DNA of 11,295 bases from Candidatus Omnitrophota bacterium (GTDB lineage: Bacteria; Omnitrophota; Koll11; Duberdicusellales; 4484-171), in NCBI GenBank assembly GCA_030692055.1, contig JAUYCY010000069.1, forward strand, positions 1 through 11,295, given 5' to 3'. The notes below the pieces were generated by a model that saw only the letters and a list, made by a program, of their open reading frames with translations, was not told the origin of the DNA and searched no databases. Below, one piece after another: positions 5,227 through 11,295 of the stretch. Both the position numbers and the translations under genes were made by a program. Every line of letters begins with the position of its first letter. Positions within the stretch are counted from its first letter, which is position 1.

Positions 5227-5228
5227 TT

Positions 5229-6275
5229 ATGAAAAAAATAGTCGTAAAAATCGGCAGCAGTGTGCTTGCGCCACAAGGTAAATTTGAGCCTAAGTTGATC
5301 AATGATTTTGTGGGCGACATAGTGGAAGTTCAAAACTTAGGCTATAGAATCATTTTGGTCACTTCTGGCGCTATTGCTTGCGGTGCAAATGCGCTTAAAA
5401 TTAAAAGGCGCCCCGAGGATGCGCATTCACTTATGGCAATTGCTTCTTTGGGTCAAATTATCCTTATGGACACCTACGAAGCAGCTTTTAAGAAATATGA
5501 AAAACTTTGCGCGCAGATTCTTCTTACCTGGGACGATTTTGATAACCGTAAGCGTTTCTTGAACGCACGTGCGACAGTGGATAAGCTGCTAGCAATGGGG
5601 GTAATCCCGATTATCAACGAAAACGACGCGGTATCAAGCGATGAAATAAAATTCGGCGATAACGACAGATTATCTGCTTTGGTGGCAGATTTAACACGGG
5701 CTGAAAAATTAATCATTCTCTCCGATGTAGAGGGGCTTATCGGCGAAGACGGTAAAGTTAAAGACTTTGTAGAAAAGGTAGATGCAAAAATATATAAGCT
5801 CATAAAGACCAAAACAGGCGATTTTACTTCCGGCGGTATGGTAACAAAACTTCAAGCCGCAGAGATTTCTGCTTTAAGCGGAGTAAAACTTATTATTGCA
5901 AGCGGCAGAGAAGAAAAAGTAATTAGCCGTATTGTGAAAGGTGAACATATAGGAACAATGTTTTATCCGGCTGTAAAGATAGAGCGCGCGCGTAAACGCT
6001 GGATCGCATTTAGCAAAAAAATAAAAGGAAAAATTTGGATAGACGACGGAGCAAAAGAAGCAATACTTAAGAAAGGTAGAAGCTTACTTGCTGTCGGTAT
6101 CATTAAGGCCGAAGGAGATTTTAAAAAAAAGGATGCGGTTTGCGTGGTGGATAAAGAAGGAAATATTTTGGGCTGCGGCTTGGTGAATTATTTTTGCGAT
6201 GAATTAATTGATTGTAAGGGAAAAAAGTTCGAAAAGGAAATTATTCATAGGGATAACTTCGTTAAGAAAGAATAA
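5229..6275 (+). CDS. proB: Glutamate 5-kinase with C-terminal PUA domain
   Basis: This 348-residue protein phosphorylates glutamate to glutamyl-5-phosphate, the first and normally proline-inhibited step of proline synthesis. The amino-acid-kinase domain spans about 1-250: VVKIGSSVLA (5-14), LVTSGAIACG (43-52), PIINENDAV (127-135), KFGDNDRLSALVA (141-153), LSDVEGL (164-170) and the nucleotide-site stretch SGGMVTKLQAA (201-211). RARKRWIAF (253-261) begins the linker, and a PUA domain covers about 268-345, as in the long form of the enzyme. It lies before proA, the next enzyme of the pathway, across a 105-bp spacer. The ATG abuts a repeat ending in TTAGCGTTT, with no Shine-Dalgarno. No proC is present in the window. 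Confidence 0.95.
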   Translation: MKKIVVKIGSSVLAPQGKFEPKLINDFVGDIVEVQNLGYRIILVTSGAIACGANALKIKRRPEDAHSLMAIASLGQIILMDTYEAAFKKYEKLCAQILLTWDDFDNRKRFLNARATVDKLLAMGVIPIINENDAVSSDEIKFGDNDRLSALVADLTRAEKLIILSDVEGLIGEDGKVKDFVEKVDAKIYKLIKTKTGDFTSGGMVTKLQAAEISALSGVKLIIASGREEKVISRIVKGEHIGTMFYPAVKIERARKRWIAFSKKIKGKIWIDDGAKEAILKKGRSLLAVGIIKAEGDFKKKDAVCVVDKEGNILGCGLVNYFCDELIDCKGKKFEKEIIHRDNFVKKE

Positions 6276-6362
6276 ACGCTAATATTCGCTAATCCAACGC
6301 GAATACACGCGAATGGAAAATTAATTCGCGAAAATTAGCGTTTGATTCGCGAGAATTCGCGT
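6276..6362. repeat. Modular 18-nt junction repeat, locus IV (L-L-R-R)
   Basis: Left arms are at 6276-6293 (ACGCTAAT-ATT-CGCTAAT) and 6297-6314 (ACGCGAAT-ACA-CGCGAAT). Right arms are at 6324-6341 (ATTCGCG-AAA-ATTAGCGT) and 6345-6362 (ATTCGCG-AGA-ATTCGCGT). Left arms and right arms are each separated by 3 nt (period 21). The first arm begins on the first base after the proB stop. The proA ATG follows 18 nt after the last arm, with AT-rich sequence between and no Shine-Dalgarno. Confidence 0.85.
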
Positions 6363-6380
6363 TAAAATAATTTAATTATT

Positions 6381-7631
6381 ATGAGAAAATATATAAAAGA
6401 ATTAGTCAAGAGAGCGAAAGAAAATAGCTATAAGCTTAATCGTATTGATTCTAGCTTAAAAGATGCTGCTCTTTTTAGGATGGCAGATTGTCTTTTAGAA
6501 AATAAAGCATTCATTTTAGAAGAGAACAGAAAAGATGTAGAACTGGCGCTAAAGAATAAATTGCAAAAAAGCCTTATTGACCGCCTCACGCTTAATGAAA
6601 AAAGAATAAATGAAATGAGCGAGTCCTTAAAGGAAATAGCCAAATTACCGGATCCGATTGGCAAAGTGATAAATGGTTGGACCAGGCCCAATGGTTTATC
6701 CTTAAAGAAAATAAGGACTCCCATTGGCGTTATTCTTATAATTTATGAGGCTCGGCCTAATGTTACCAGCGACTGCGTGGGGCTACTTTTTAAATCTTCC
6801 AATGTGGCGATACTAAGAGGCGGTAGTGATAGTATGCATTCTAACAAGGCAATAAGCGTAGTTTTAAAAAAAGCAGTTAAGGAAAGCGGAATAGATTTTG
6901 AGCCATTTTTTGTTGTAGAAAAGTCCGATCACAAAATCGTAGATTTATTACTTAAAGAAAATGAGTATATAGATTTGGTTATTCCAAGAGGCGGAGAGGC
7001 TTTAATACAAAAAGTGGTTAAGAACTCTACTATACCCGTGATAAAGCATTATAAAGGAGTATGCCATATTTTTATAGATAATGACATAGACATGTTAAAG
7101 ACTTTAAGGATATGCGTCAACGCGAAAGTGCAAAGGCCTTCGGTATGTAACGCCGTTGAAAAAATTTTAGTGCATAAAGATATAGCTAAGGCATTTTTAC
7201 CGCAGTTAAAAAATGAATTTGATAAATATAAGGTAGAGATAAGAGGAGATGATAAAACCTATAAAATCTTAAAAGGAATAAAAAAAGCAAAATACCAAGA
7301 TTGGTTCGCTGAATACCTCGATTTGATTATTGCCATAAAGGTTGTTACAGATATTGAGGAAGCAATTTCTCATATTAATTTTTACGGTTCACACCACACC
7401 GATAGCATCATTACAAAAAACAGCGCCAACGCTGCAAAGTTTATAAAAGAAGTAGATTCTGCCTGTTGTTTCGTGAATATTTCCACACGTTTTAGTGACG
7501 GCTATCAATTTGGTTTAGGCGCCGAAATAGGTATTTCTACGGATAAACTCCACGCCCGCGGTCCGATGGGGCTAGAAGAACTTACTACTTATAAATGGAT
7601 GGTTCAGGGGGATGGGCAGATTAGGGAGTAA
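6381..7631 (+). CDS. proA: Glutamate-5-semialdehyde dehydrogenase (gamma-glutamyl phosphate reductase)
   Basis: This 416-residue protein reduces glutamyl-5-phosphate with NADPH to glutamate-5-semialdehyde, the second step of proline synthesis. It has the family's normal length and motifs: RTPIGVILIIYEARPNVTSD (112-131), AILRGGSDS (143-151), LVIPRGGEALIQ (199-210), IKHYKGVCHIFID (221-233), the catalytic cysteine region VQRPSVCNAVE with Cys256, and the C-terminal SACCFVNISTRFSDGYQFGLG followed by GISTDKLHARGPMGLEELTTYK. The catalytic region more often reads RTGVCNAAE, so Gln-Arg-Pro-Ser is a mild variant. ProB and ProA probably work together to channel the labile glutamyl phosphate. No Shine-Dalgarno is visible; the start is set by the family N-terminus and the AT-rich leader. 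Confidence 0.95.
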   Translation: MRKYIKELVKRAKENSYKLNRIDSSLKDAALFRMADCLLENKAFILEENRKDVELALKNKLQKSLIDRLTLNEKRINEMSESLKEIAKLPDPIGKVINGWTRPNGLSLKKIRTPIGVILIIYEARPNVTSDCVGLLFKSSNVAILRGGSDSMHSNKAISVVLKKAVKESGIDFEPFFVVEKSDHKIVDLLLKENEYIDLVIPRGGEALIQKVVKNSTIPVIKHYKGVCHIFIDNDIDMLKTLRICVNAKVQRPSVCNAVEKILVHKDIAKAFLPQLKNEFDKYKVEIRGDDKTYKILKGIKKAKYQDWFAEYLDLIIAIKVVTDIEEAISHINFYGSHHTDSIITKNSANAAKFIKEVDSACCFVNISTRFSDGYQFGLGAEIGISTDKLHARGPMGLEELTTYKWMVQGDGQIRE

Positions 7632-7724
7632 CCGCAAAGCGCATGGCGCATAGCGCCAAGCGTAGAGAACAGACAACAGAGTACCGAGAACAGAAGGATG
7701 TTACCGATAAGTTAAGAGAGGGGA
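7632..7724. other. Spacer with low-complexity short repeats and one small hairpin
   Basis: The spacer starts with a GCG-rich run in which TGGCGC-ATA-GCGCCA (7644-7658) is a perfect 6 bp hairpin, set in a 7-nt periodic pattern (GCGCATG, GCGCATA, GCGCCAA). Then comes an ACAGA-rich part with GAGAACAGA repeated at about 7665 and 7687. A purine-rich AAGAGAGGGG at 7714-7723 is the ribosome site for the TPR gene. No gene is seen. Confidence 0.5.
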
Positions 7725-8303
7725 ATGCTGAGAAAACAAAGATTAGTTGAATTAATAACTGTTATTTTATGTTTATCTTTTGCGGCTGCGTTATTTGCTG
7801 ATACTGGACAGAAAAGTTTGCCCTCATCGCAAAAAGATGAGAAATTAGCCAAAGAAGCTTTTGATAATGGTATCGCTTGTATGCAAAAACACAAGTACGA
7901 TGAAGCGATAGCAGAGTTTAATAAGGCTATTGAATTTGATCCTAAGAATGCTGAGGCTTACTTTGGACGAGGGCTCGCCTACAGTCTTAAAGGCAATTCT
8001 GACCAAGCCATTTCCGATTTCACTAAAGCCATTGAAATTAATTCTAGGAGTAGTGCCTACGGACTTAGGGCGGCTACCTATCTTAGCAAAGATAATTATG
8101 ATCAAGCCATTGCTGATTATACAAAAGTAATAGAAATTGATTCTAAGGATGGCGAGCATTACAATGGCAGAGCGATTGCTTATTTTGAAAAACAAGACTA
8201 TGATAAAACTTGGAATGATATATATAAAGCAGAAGAGCTGGGAGCTAAAACCGATCCTAAATTCCTTGAGAAAATCAAGAAAGCATCGGGAAGAGAGAAA
8301 TAA
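7725..8303 (+). CDS. Exported TPR-repeat protein
   Basis: The 192-residue protein has a signal peptide: basic start (RKQR), hydrophobic core at 9-22, likely cleavage after LFA (residue 25). Four tetratricopeptide repeats follow, at about 42-75, 76-109, 110-142 and 143-176. They show the usual small and aromatic positions (YDEAIAEFNKAIEFDPKN, SDQAISDFTKAIEINS, YDQAIADYTKVIEIDSKD). The fourth is weaker (YDKTWNDIYKAEELG) and a short basic tail ends the chain. TPR arrays bind other proteins; here this would be in the periplasm or at an envelope face, partner unknown. A purine-rich ribosome site stands just before the ATG, spaced a little close. The next gene begins 26 nt later across a short AGCTA/TAGCT hairpin. 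Confidence 0.85.
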   Translation: MLRKQRLVELITVILCLSFAAALFADTGQKSLPSSQKDEKLAKEAFDNGIACMQKHKYDEAIAEFNKAIEFDPKNAEAYFGRGLAYSLKGNSDQAISDFTKAIEINSRSSAYGLRAATYLSKDNYDQAIADYTKVIEIDSKDGEHYNGRAIAYFEKQDYDKTWNDIYKAEELGAKTDPKFLEKIKKASGREK

Positions 8304-8329
8304 CGCACATTAAGCTACGCATAGCTAAG

Positions 8330-8881
8330 ATGGATTTTAAAACAGTATTAAAAAGATTAATAGATACATTTGAGAAAAACGAGATAAGTTATGCGCTTAT
8401 TGGTGGGTTTGCGCTGGGAGTATATGGAGTTGTAAGAGCTACTAATGATTTGGATTTTCTTATTGATAAAAAACACGAGGCTTTCCTCAAAAAATTTATG
8501 AAACAGAATATATATGATATTATCTATGAGTCAGAAGATATTATCCAGTTTGAGCATCCCACGGGAATATTCGGCAGTATTGATTTTTTATATGCCTTTA
8601 GAAAGCCGTCCTTAGAAATGCTCAAAAGAGCAGTTAAAAAAGATTTATTTGAAGAAACGATAACAGTAAAGGTACTTTTGCCGGAAGATATTATTGGTTT
8701 AAAAGTACAGGCATTTGCTAATCAGCCGAACCGTAAAGTTTTGGAACTTGAAGATATCAAAAATTTAATAATGGCAAACTTAAAAGATTTAGACTGGGAA
8801 ATTATAAAGAATCATTTCGCTTTATTTAATCTAAACATGCTGTATAAAGAGTTAAAAGATACTTATGCCCCAGAAAAATAA
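8330..8881 (+). CDS. Nucleotidyltransferase-fold protein (AbiEii/MNT-like)
   Basis: This 183-residue protein has the minimal nucleotidyltransferase signature: ALIGGFALGVYGVVRATNDLDFLI with Gly25-Gly26 and the metal-binding pair Asp40 and Asp42, then a third acidic residue, Asp85, in GSIDFL. The C-terminal part contains LPEDIIGLKVQAFANQPNRKVLELEDIKNLI, a pattern common in AbiEii-like and related stand-alone nucleotidyltransferases. Known members include the toxin half of type IV toxin-antitoxin pairs, antibiotic-modifying enzymes and proteins of unknown role. No AbiEi-type antitoxin or HEPN partner gene is next to it, so I do not call it a toxin. Its 3' end overlaps a 49-codon ORF by 17 bp. 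No clear Shine-Dalgarno is present. Confidence 0.75.
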   Translation: MDFKTVLKRLIDTFEKNEISYALIGGFALGVYGVVRATNDLDFLIDKKHEAFLKKFMKQNIYDIIYESEDIIQFEHPTGIFGSIDFLYAFRKPSLEMLKRAVKKDLFEETITVKVLLPEDIIGLKVQAFANQPNRKVLELEDIKNLIMANLKDLDWEIIKNHFALFNLNMLYKELKDTYAPEK

Positions 8882-9014
8882 AATCACACCAAGCACTGTC
8901 CCGGAAAAAGTACGCATCGAAAACTATTTAAATTTTGTTACCTTTTTTAACAAATTTATCAATCATCGAAAAAAACTGCGCCGGCAGTTTGTGGCAAAAG
9001 AAATGAAGCTATGA
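8865..9014 (+). CDS. Small 49-residue basic protein, unknown function
   Basis: This small frame starts at an ATG inside the last codons of the nucleotidyltransferase gene (17 bp overlap) and stops at TGA 9012-9014, sharing ATGA with the nadD start. The product begins MPQKNKITPSTVPEKVRIEN, has an aromatic middle (YLNFVTFFNKF) and a basic end (HRKKLRRQFVAKEMKL). The two-sided overlap fills the whole gap between two real genes, which favours a translated gene that couples nadD to its neighbour. I do not recognise a family. With no other members to compare, the chance that it is a spacer without a product remains. Confidence 0.5.
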   Translation: MPQKNKITPSTVPEKVRIENYLNFVTFFNKFINHRKKLRRQFVAKEMKL

Positions 9015-9571
9015 AAATCGGAATACTTGGCGGAACGTTTAATCCGCCGCATATCGGACATTTAATTTTAGCGCAGGAAATATGCCAAAAACTTTCCCTG
9101 GATAAGATTTTTTTTATTCCTACCAATATTCCTCCGCATAAAGAAAGCCATAACGTCCAATCAGACGACCGCCTTAGTATGACAAGAATCGCTACAAAAA
9201 ATGATGCGCGTTTTGATGTTTTAGACTTAGAAATAAAACGTGGCGGTGTTTCTTATACTATTGACACCGTAAAAGAGCTCAAAGCAAAATTTCCAAAAGC
9301 AGAATTTTATCTTATCGTAGGTTCAGATTTAGCCAATGATTTCCCGACTTGGAAGTATTTCGAAGGTTTAAAAAAATCTGTAAAGATAGTAGTTGCCAAA
9401 AGAAGAGCATACCCTTTAAAAAAAAGAAATAGGTTTATCGTGCTCAATATTGTGCAGATGGGTATATCCTCTTCGCATGTGCGGGGATTGATAAAAAATG
9501 GTTTTTCGCCTAAGTATCTTGTTCCTGATAACGTGGCGCATTACATTAAGAAGCACAAATTATATAAATAA
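9011..9571 (+). CDS. nadD: Nicotinate-nucleotide adenylyltransferase
   Basis: This 186-residue protein joins nicotinate mononucleotide and ATP to form NaAD in NAD synthesis. Motifs in order: the nucleotide-binding GGTFNPPHIGH (7-17), IPTNIPPHKE (36-45), DDRLSMTRIA (52-61), GGVSYTIDTV (78-87), LIVGSDLANDFPTWK (101-115) and the C-terminal ISSSHVRGLIKNG (152-164), a variant of the ISSTxIR phosphate-contact motif. Length is typical. Translation is probably coupled to the small upstream ORF through the ATGA overlap, and no independent Shine-Dalgarno is evident. In many bacteria rsfS follows nadD; here a long palindromic spacer and a phosphohexomutase follow. Confidence 0.95.
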   Translation: MKIGILGGTFNPPHIGHLILAQEICQKLSLDKIFFIPTNIPPHKESHNVQSDDRLSMTRIATKNDARFDVLDLEIKRGGVSYTIDTVKELKAKFPKAEFYLIVGSDLANDFPTWKYFEGLKKSVKIVVAKRRAYPLKKRNRFIVLNIVQMGISSSHVRGLIKNGFSPKYLVPDNVAHYIKKHKLYK

Positions 9572-9573
9572 TT

Positions 9574-9702
9574 TAGAAGCGGAAGACCGCGGAACAAAAC
9601 GTTCGCCTCGTTTTTAATTCGGCGGAATCTCGCCGAAGGCGGACGGATAAACGCTGGAGTTCAGCGTAAATCCGTGTAGATATCCGCGTATATCCGCTTC
9701 TA
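9574..9702. repeat. Branched palindromic spacer with 10-nt spaced arms (locus VI)
   Basis: Outer arms TAGAAGCGGA (9574-9583) and TCCGCTTCTA (9693-9702) are exact reverse complements. The right side shows the 10-nt period TATCCGCGTA / TATCCGCTTC (9681-9700) after a related ATCCGTGTAG. Inside are CGTTCGCCT (9600-9608) with AGGCGGACG (9637-9645, one G.U), the hairpin TTCGGCG-GAATCT-CGCCGAA (9618-9637), and ACGCTG-GAGTT-CAGCGT (9651-9667). The whole folds as a multi-branch structure that fills the nadD-mutase gap. AGGAG at 9711-9715 then serves the mutase. Confidence 0.7.
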
Positions 9703-9719
9703 GTTATAAAAGGAGTAAA

Positions 9720-11111
9720 ATGATTAAATTCGGTACAGACGGTTGGCGTGCAATAATAGCCGAGGATTTTACTTTCGATAATGTAAAAATTATTTCCCAG
9801 GCAATAGCGGATTATTTAAATAAACAAAGCGTTAAAGCCAAAAAAGTAGTTATTGGCTATGACTGCAGATTTTTATCTAAAGAATTCGCTAAGACTGTTG
9901 CACTTACACTTTGCGCAAATAAAATCAAAGCAGTTTTGTCAGACAGAGCTGTTCCTACTCCGGCAGTAAGCCTGCATGCGCTTTATAATAAATATGATTT
10001 AGGCGTGATGATAACCGCATCTCATAACGGCGCTGAATTTAACGGTTTAAAAATAAAAACTAAAGACGGAGGCGCCGCGGATAAAGCCCTTACCGATAAA
10101 GTAGAGAGCCTGCTTTATAAAACTAAACCAAAAATTCTATCCGAAGAGGCGGCGAAAAAAGCAAAACTCTTTGAGCTTAAAGATTTGACAGAGCTTTATG
10201 TAAATTTCTTAAAAAAATTCGTAGACATCACAAAAATTAGAAAGCTCAAGCTTAATATTTTAGTGGATACGATGTACGGATCCGGAGACAATTTTATCGA
10301 AAAGGTAATAGGCCGTTGCAGCGTAAAAATAGATTATACGCGTAACGAATATAACCCGTCATTCGGCGGAATACATCCTGAGCCGATAGAAGAAAATTTA
10401 GAAACTACAATTGCAAAAATGAAGAAGGGAAAATATGACTTAGGGATAGTGCTAGACGGTGATGCTGATAGGATCGCATCATTTGATAGTCATGGCAATT
10501 ACATTAATGCGCAGGTGTTACTGCCTCTTTTAAGTATACACATGGTTAAAAACAGGCTCGAGCGCGGCGGGATAGGAAAAACTGTCGTAGGTAGTAATAT
10601 AATTGACAATGTGGCGCTTTCTCTGGGCGTAGCCTGCTATGAGACGCCGGTAGGTTTTAAATATATCTCAAGCCTTTTTAAGCAGGGGCTAATTTGTGTG
10701 GGCGGCGAAGAGGCAGGAGGTATAGGTTTCCAGGGTTATATTCCTGAAAGAGACGGTTCAGCAGCTTGCCTGATGCTGCTTGAGATGATTGCCTGTGAGA
10801 AAAAAAGCTTTGACGTTCTCCTGGAACAACTTTATCGGCAATACGGCCGCTGGTTCTACAGCCGCACGGCAATTCCCGTAAAAAGCTTAAAGAAGAGCGT
10901 TAGCGATATGAAAGTGCCTTCGCATATTTTAGGAAAGAAGATAGAACGGGTGAATAGGCTAGACGGTGTGAAATTTATCACCAAAGATAGTTGGTTAATG
11001 TTTAGGCAATCCGGGACAGAACCAATTGTTAGGGTTTATGCCGAAAGCAAAAGCCAGAAAGAAGCCGATAAACTTCTGTCTTTGGGCAAGAAAATGATTT
11101 ATGATTTATGA
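9720..11111 (+). CDS. Phosphoglucomutase/phosphomannomutase family protein (alpha-D-phosphohexomutase)
   Basis: This 463-residue cytoplasmic enzyme moves a phosphate between C6 and C1 of a hexose. All four family sites are visible: the catalytic serine loop TASHNG with Ser101, the metal loop LDGDADR (245-251, Asp246, Asp248, Asp250), the sugar-specificity loop GGEEAGG (328-334) followed by IPERDG, and the phosphate-binding loop FRQSGTEPIVR (428-438). Ser is replaced by Ala in the sugar loop compared with the common GGEESGG. This alone does not tell glucose from mannose or glucosamine use, so no symbol is given. AGGAG 4 nt before the ATG supports the start. Its last 11 bases overlap the start of the acyltransferase gene, so both should be co-transcribed. 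Confidence 0.9.
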   Translation: MIKFGTDGWRAIIAEDFTFDNVKIISQAIADYLNKQSVKAKKVVIGYDCRFLSKEFAKTVALTLCANKIKAVLSDRAVPTPAVSLHALYNKYDLGVMITASHNGAEFNGLKIKTKDGGAADKALTDKVESLLYKTKPKILSEEAAKKAKLFELKDLTELYVNFLKKFVDITKIRKLKLNILVDTMYGSGDNFIEKVIGRCSVKIDYTRNEYNPSFGGIHPEPIEENLETTIAKMKKGKYDLGIVLDGDADRIASFDSHGNYINAQVLLPLLSIHMVKNRLERGGIGKTVVGSNIIDNVALSLGVACYETPVGFKYISSLFKQGLICVGGEEAGGIGFQGYIPERDGSAACLMLLEMIACEKKSFDVLLEQLYRQYGRWFYSRTAIPVKSLKKSVSDMKVPSHILGKKIERVNRLDGVKFITKDSWLMFRQSGTEPIVRVYAESKSQKEADKLLSLGKKMIYDL

Positions 11112-11295
11112 GATATCGAAGTTTTTATGCTTCGTTGTTTTAAAAATATTTTTTAAGCTAGAGGTAAAAGGCAAAGAATTTTTACCCCGTAATAGACCCT
11201 GCATAATTGCCTCCAATCACATAAGCCACTTAGATCCGGTAGTCGTAGGTGCCGGTTGCTCTTGCGCGTTACATTATCTCGCCAAAGAGGAACTG
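11101..11295 (+). CDS. plsC: PlsC-type 1-acyl-sn-glycerol-3-phosphate acyltransferase, 3' partial
   Basis: The frame opens at ATG 11101, overlapping the mutase by 11 bp, and stays open for 65 codons to the window edge. An in-frame TGA at 11095 shows that this is the first possible start. After a hydrophobic N-terminal stretch (KFLCFVVLKIFFKL) comes VKGKEFLPRNRPCIIASNH and the catalytic block NHISHLD, residues 39-45, the HX4D motif of glycerolipid acyltransferases. LAKEEL at the edge matches the position where family members carry the next conserved segment. The enzyme would acylate lysophosphatidate to phosphatidate at the inner membrane. Neighbouring acyltransferases with the same motif cannot be excluded from 65 residues. 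Confidence 0.8.
   Translation, partial: MIYEISKFLCFVVLKIFFKLEVKGKEFLPRNRPCIIASNHISHLDPVVVGAGCSCALHYLAKEEL

Noticed and set aside
1953..6362. CRISPR array
   Set aside because: The repeats are short, in both orientations, and separated by 0-30 bases at gene junctions; there are no regular unique spacers of CRISPR length and no cas genes.
8330..9014. Type IV toxin-antitoxin module
   Set aside because: The nucleotidyltransferase fits the broad AbiEii-like fold, but no AbiEi-type antitoxin is adjacent and the 49-codon ORF shows no antitoxin feature.
10678..10872. Minus-strand open frames inside the mutase and other genes
   Set aside because: They lie opposite strongly conserved coding sequence and have no ribosome site or recognisable product.

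Overview
The window is an AT-rich, tightly packed bacterial segment in which every gene I can support lies on the + strand. It mixes envelope or surface genes (a repetitive beta-helix exoprotein, a SurA-like lipoprotein, a HAMP membrane protein, an exported HEXXH protein, an exported TPR protein) with a housekeeping block (rplU, an obg-like gene, proB, proA, nadD, a phosphohexomutase and the start of a PlsC-type acyltransferase). The lipoprotein, SurA-like fold and haemagglutinin-like exoprotein point to a diderm. From gene order, protein style and the many small intergenic palindromes I infer an uncultured lineage such as Omnitrophota or a neighbour of the PVC/Elusimicrobia groups. No marker gene here proves this.

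Layout. 1-1274: C-terminal end of a large secreted beta-helix protein, open at the left edge. 1408-1953: SurA/PrsA-like lipoprotein without a parvulin domain. 2061-2615: two-TM HAMP protein with no output domain. 2607-3087: a gene-poor stretch full of nested inverted repeats. 3088-3666: exported putative zinc metallopeptidase. 3667-3827: a repeat, an 11-bp-stem hairpin and a good promoter in front of rplU. 3828-7631: rplU, obg-like, proB and proA, with three junctions filled by one modular repeat family. 7725-8303: TPR protein. 8330-9571: nucleotidyltransferase, an overlapping 49-codon ORF, and nadD joined by an ATGA overlap. 9572-9719: a branched palindromic spacer. 9720-11295: phosphohexomutase overlapping plsC, which runs off the right edge.

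ProB and ProA carry out the first two steps of proline synthesis (glutamate to glutamate-5-semialdehyde). NadD makes NaAD for NAD synthesis. L21 and the Obg-like protein belong to the ribosome and its assembly. The mutase supplies sugar phosphates and PlsC makes phosphatidate.

The most unusual signal is in the spacers. Four junctions (1953-2038, 4138-4224, 5133-5226, 6276-6362) carry an 18-nt module, ATTMGCG-NNN-ATTMGCGT, and its reverse complement. Copies are arranged left arms then right arms, so they fold back on each other. They start at or inside the upstream stop codon, and in two cases end 2 nt before the next ATG. Two further spacers (3667-3746, 9574-9702) use the same 10-nt spacing with different words. 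A second family, GC-rich perfect palindromes with a tiny loop, sits at 1996-2016, 2840-2855, 2908-2927 and 3007-3026. The Obg-like protein also has altered GTPase motifs, and rpmA is missing from its usual place between rplU and obg.
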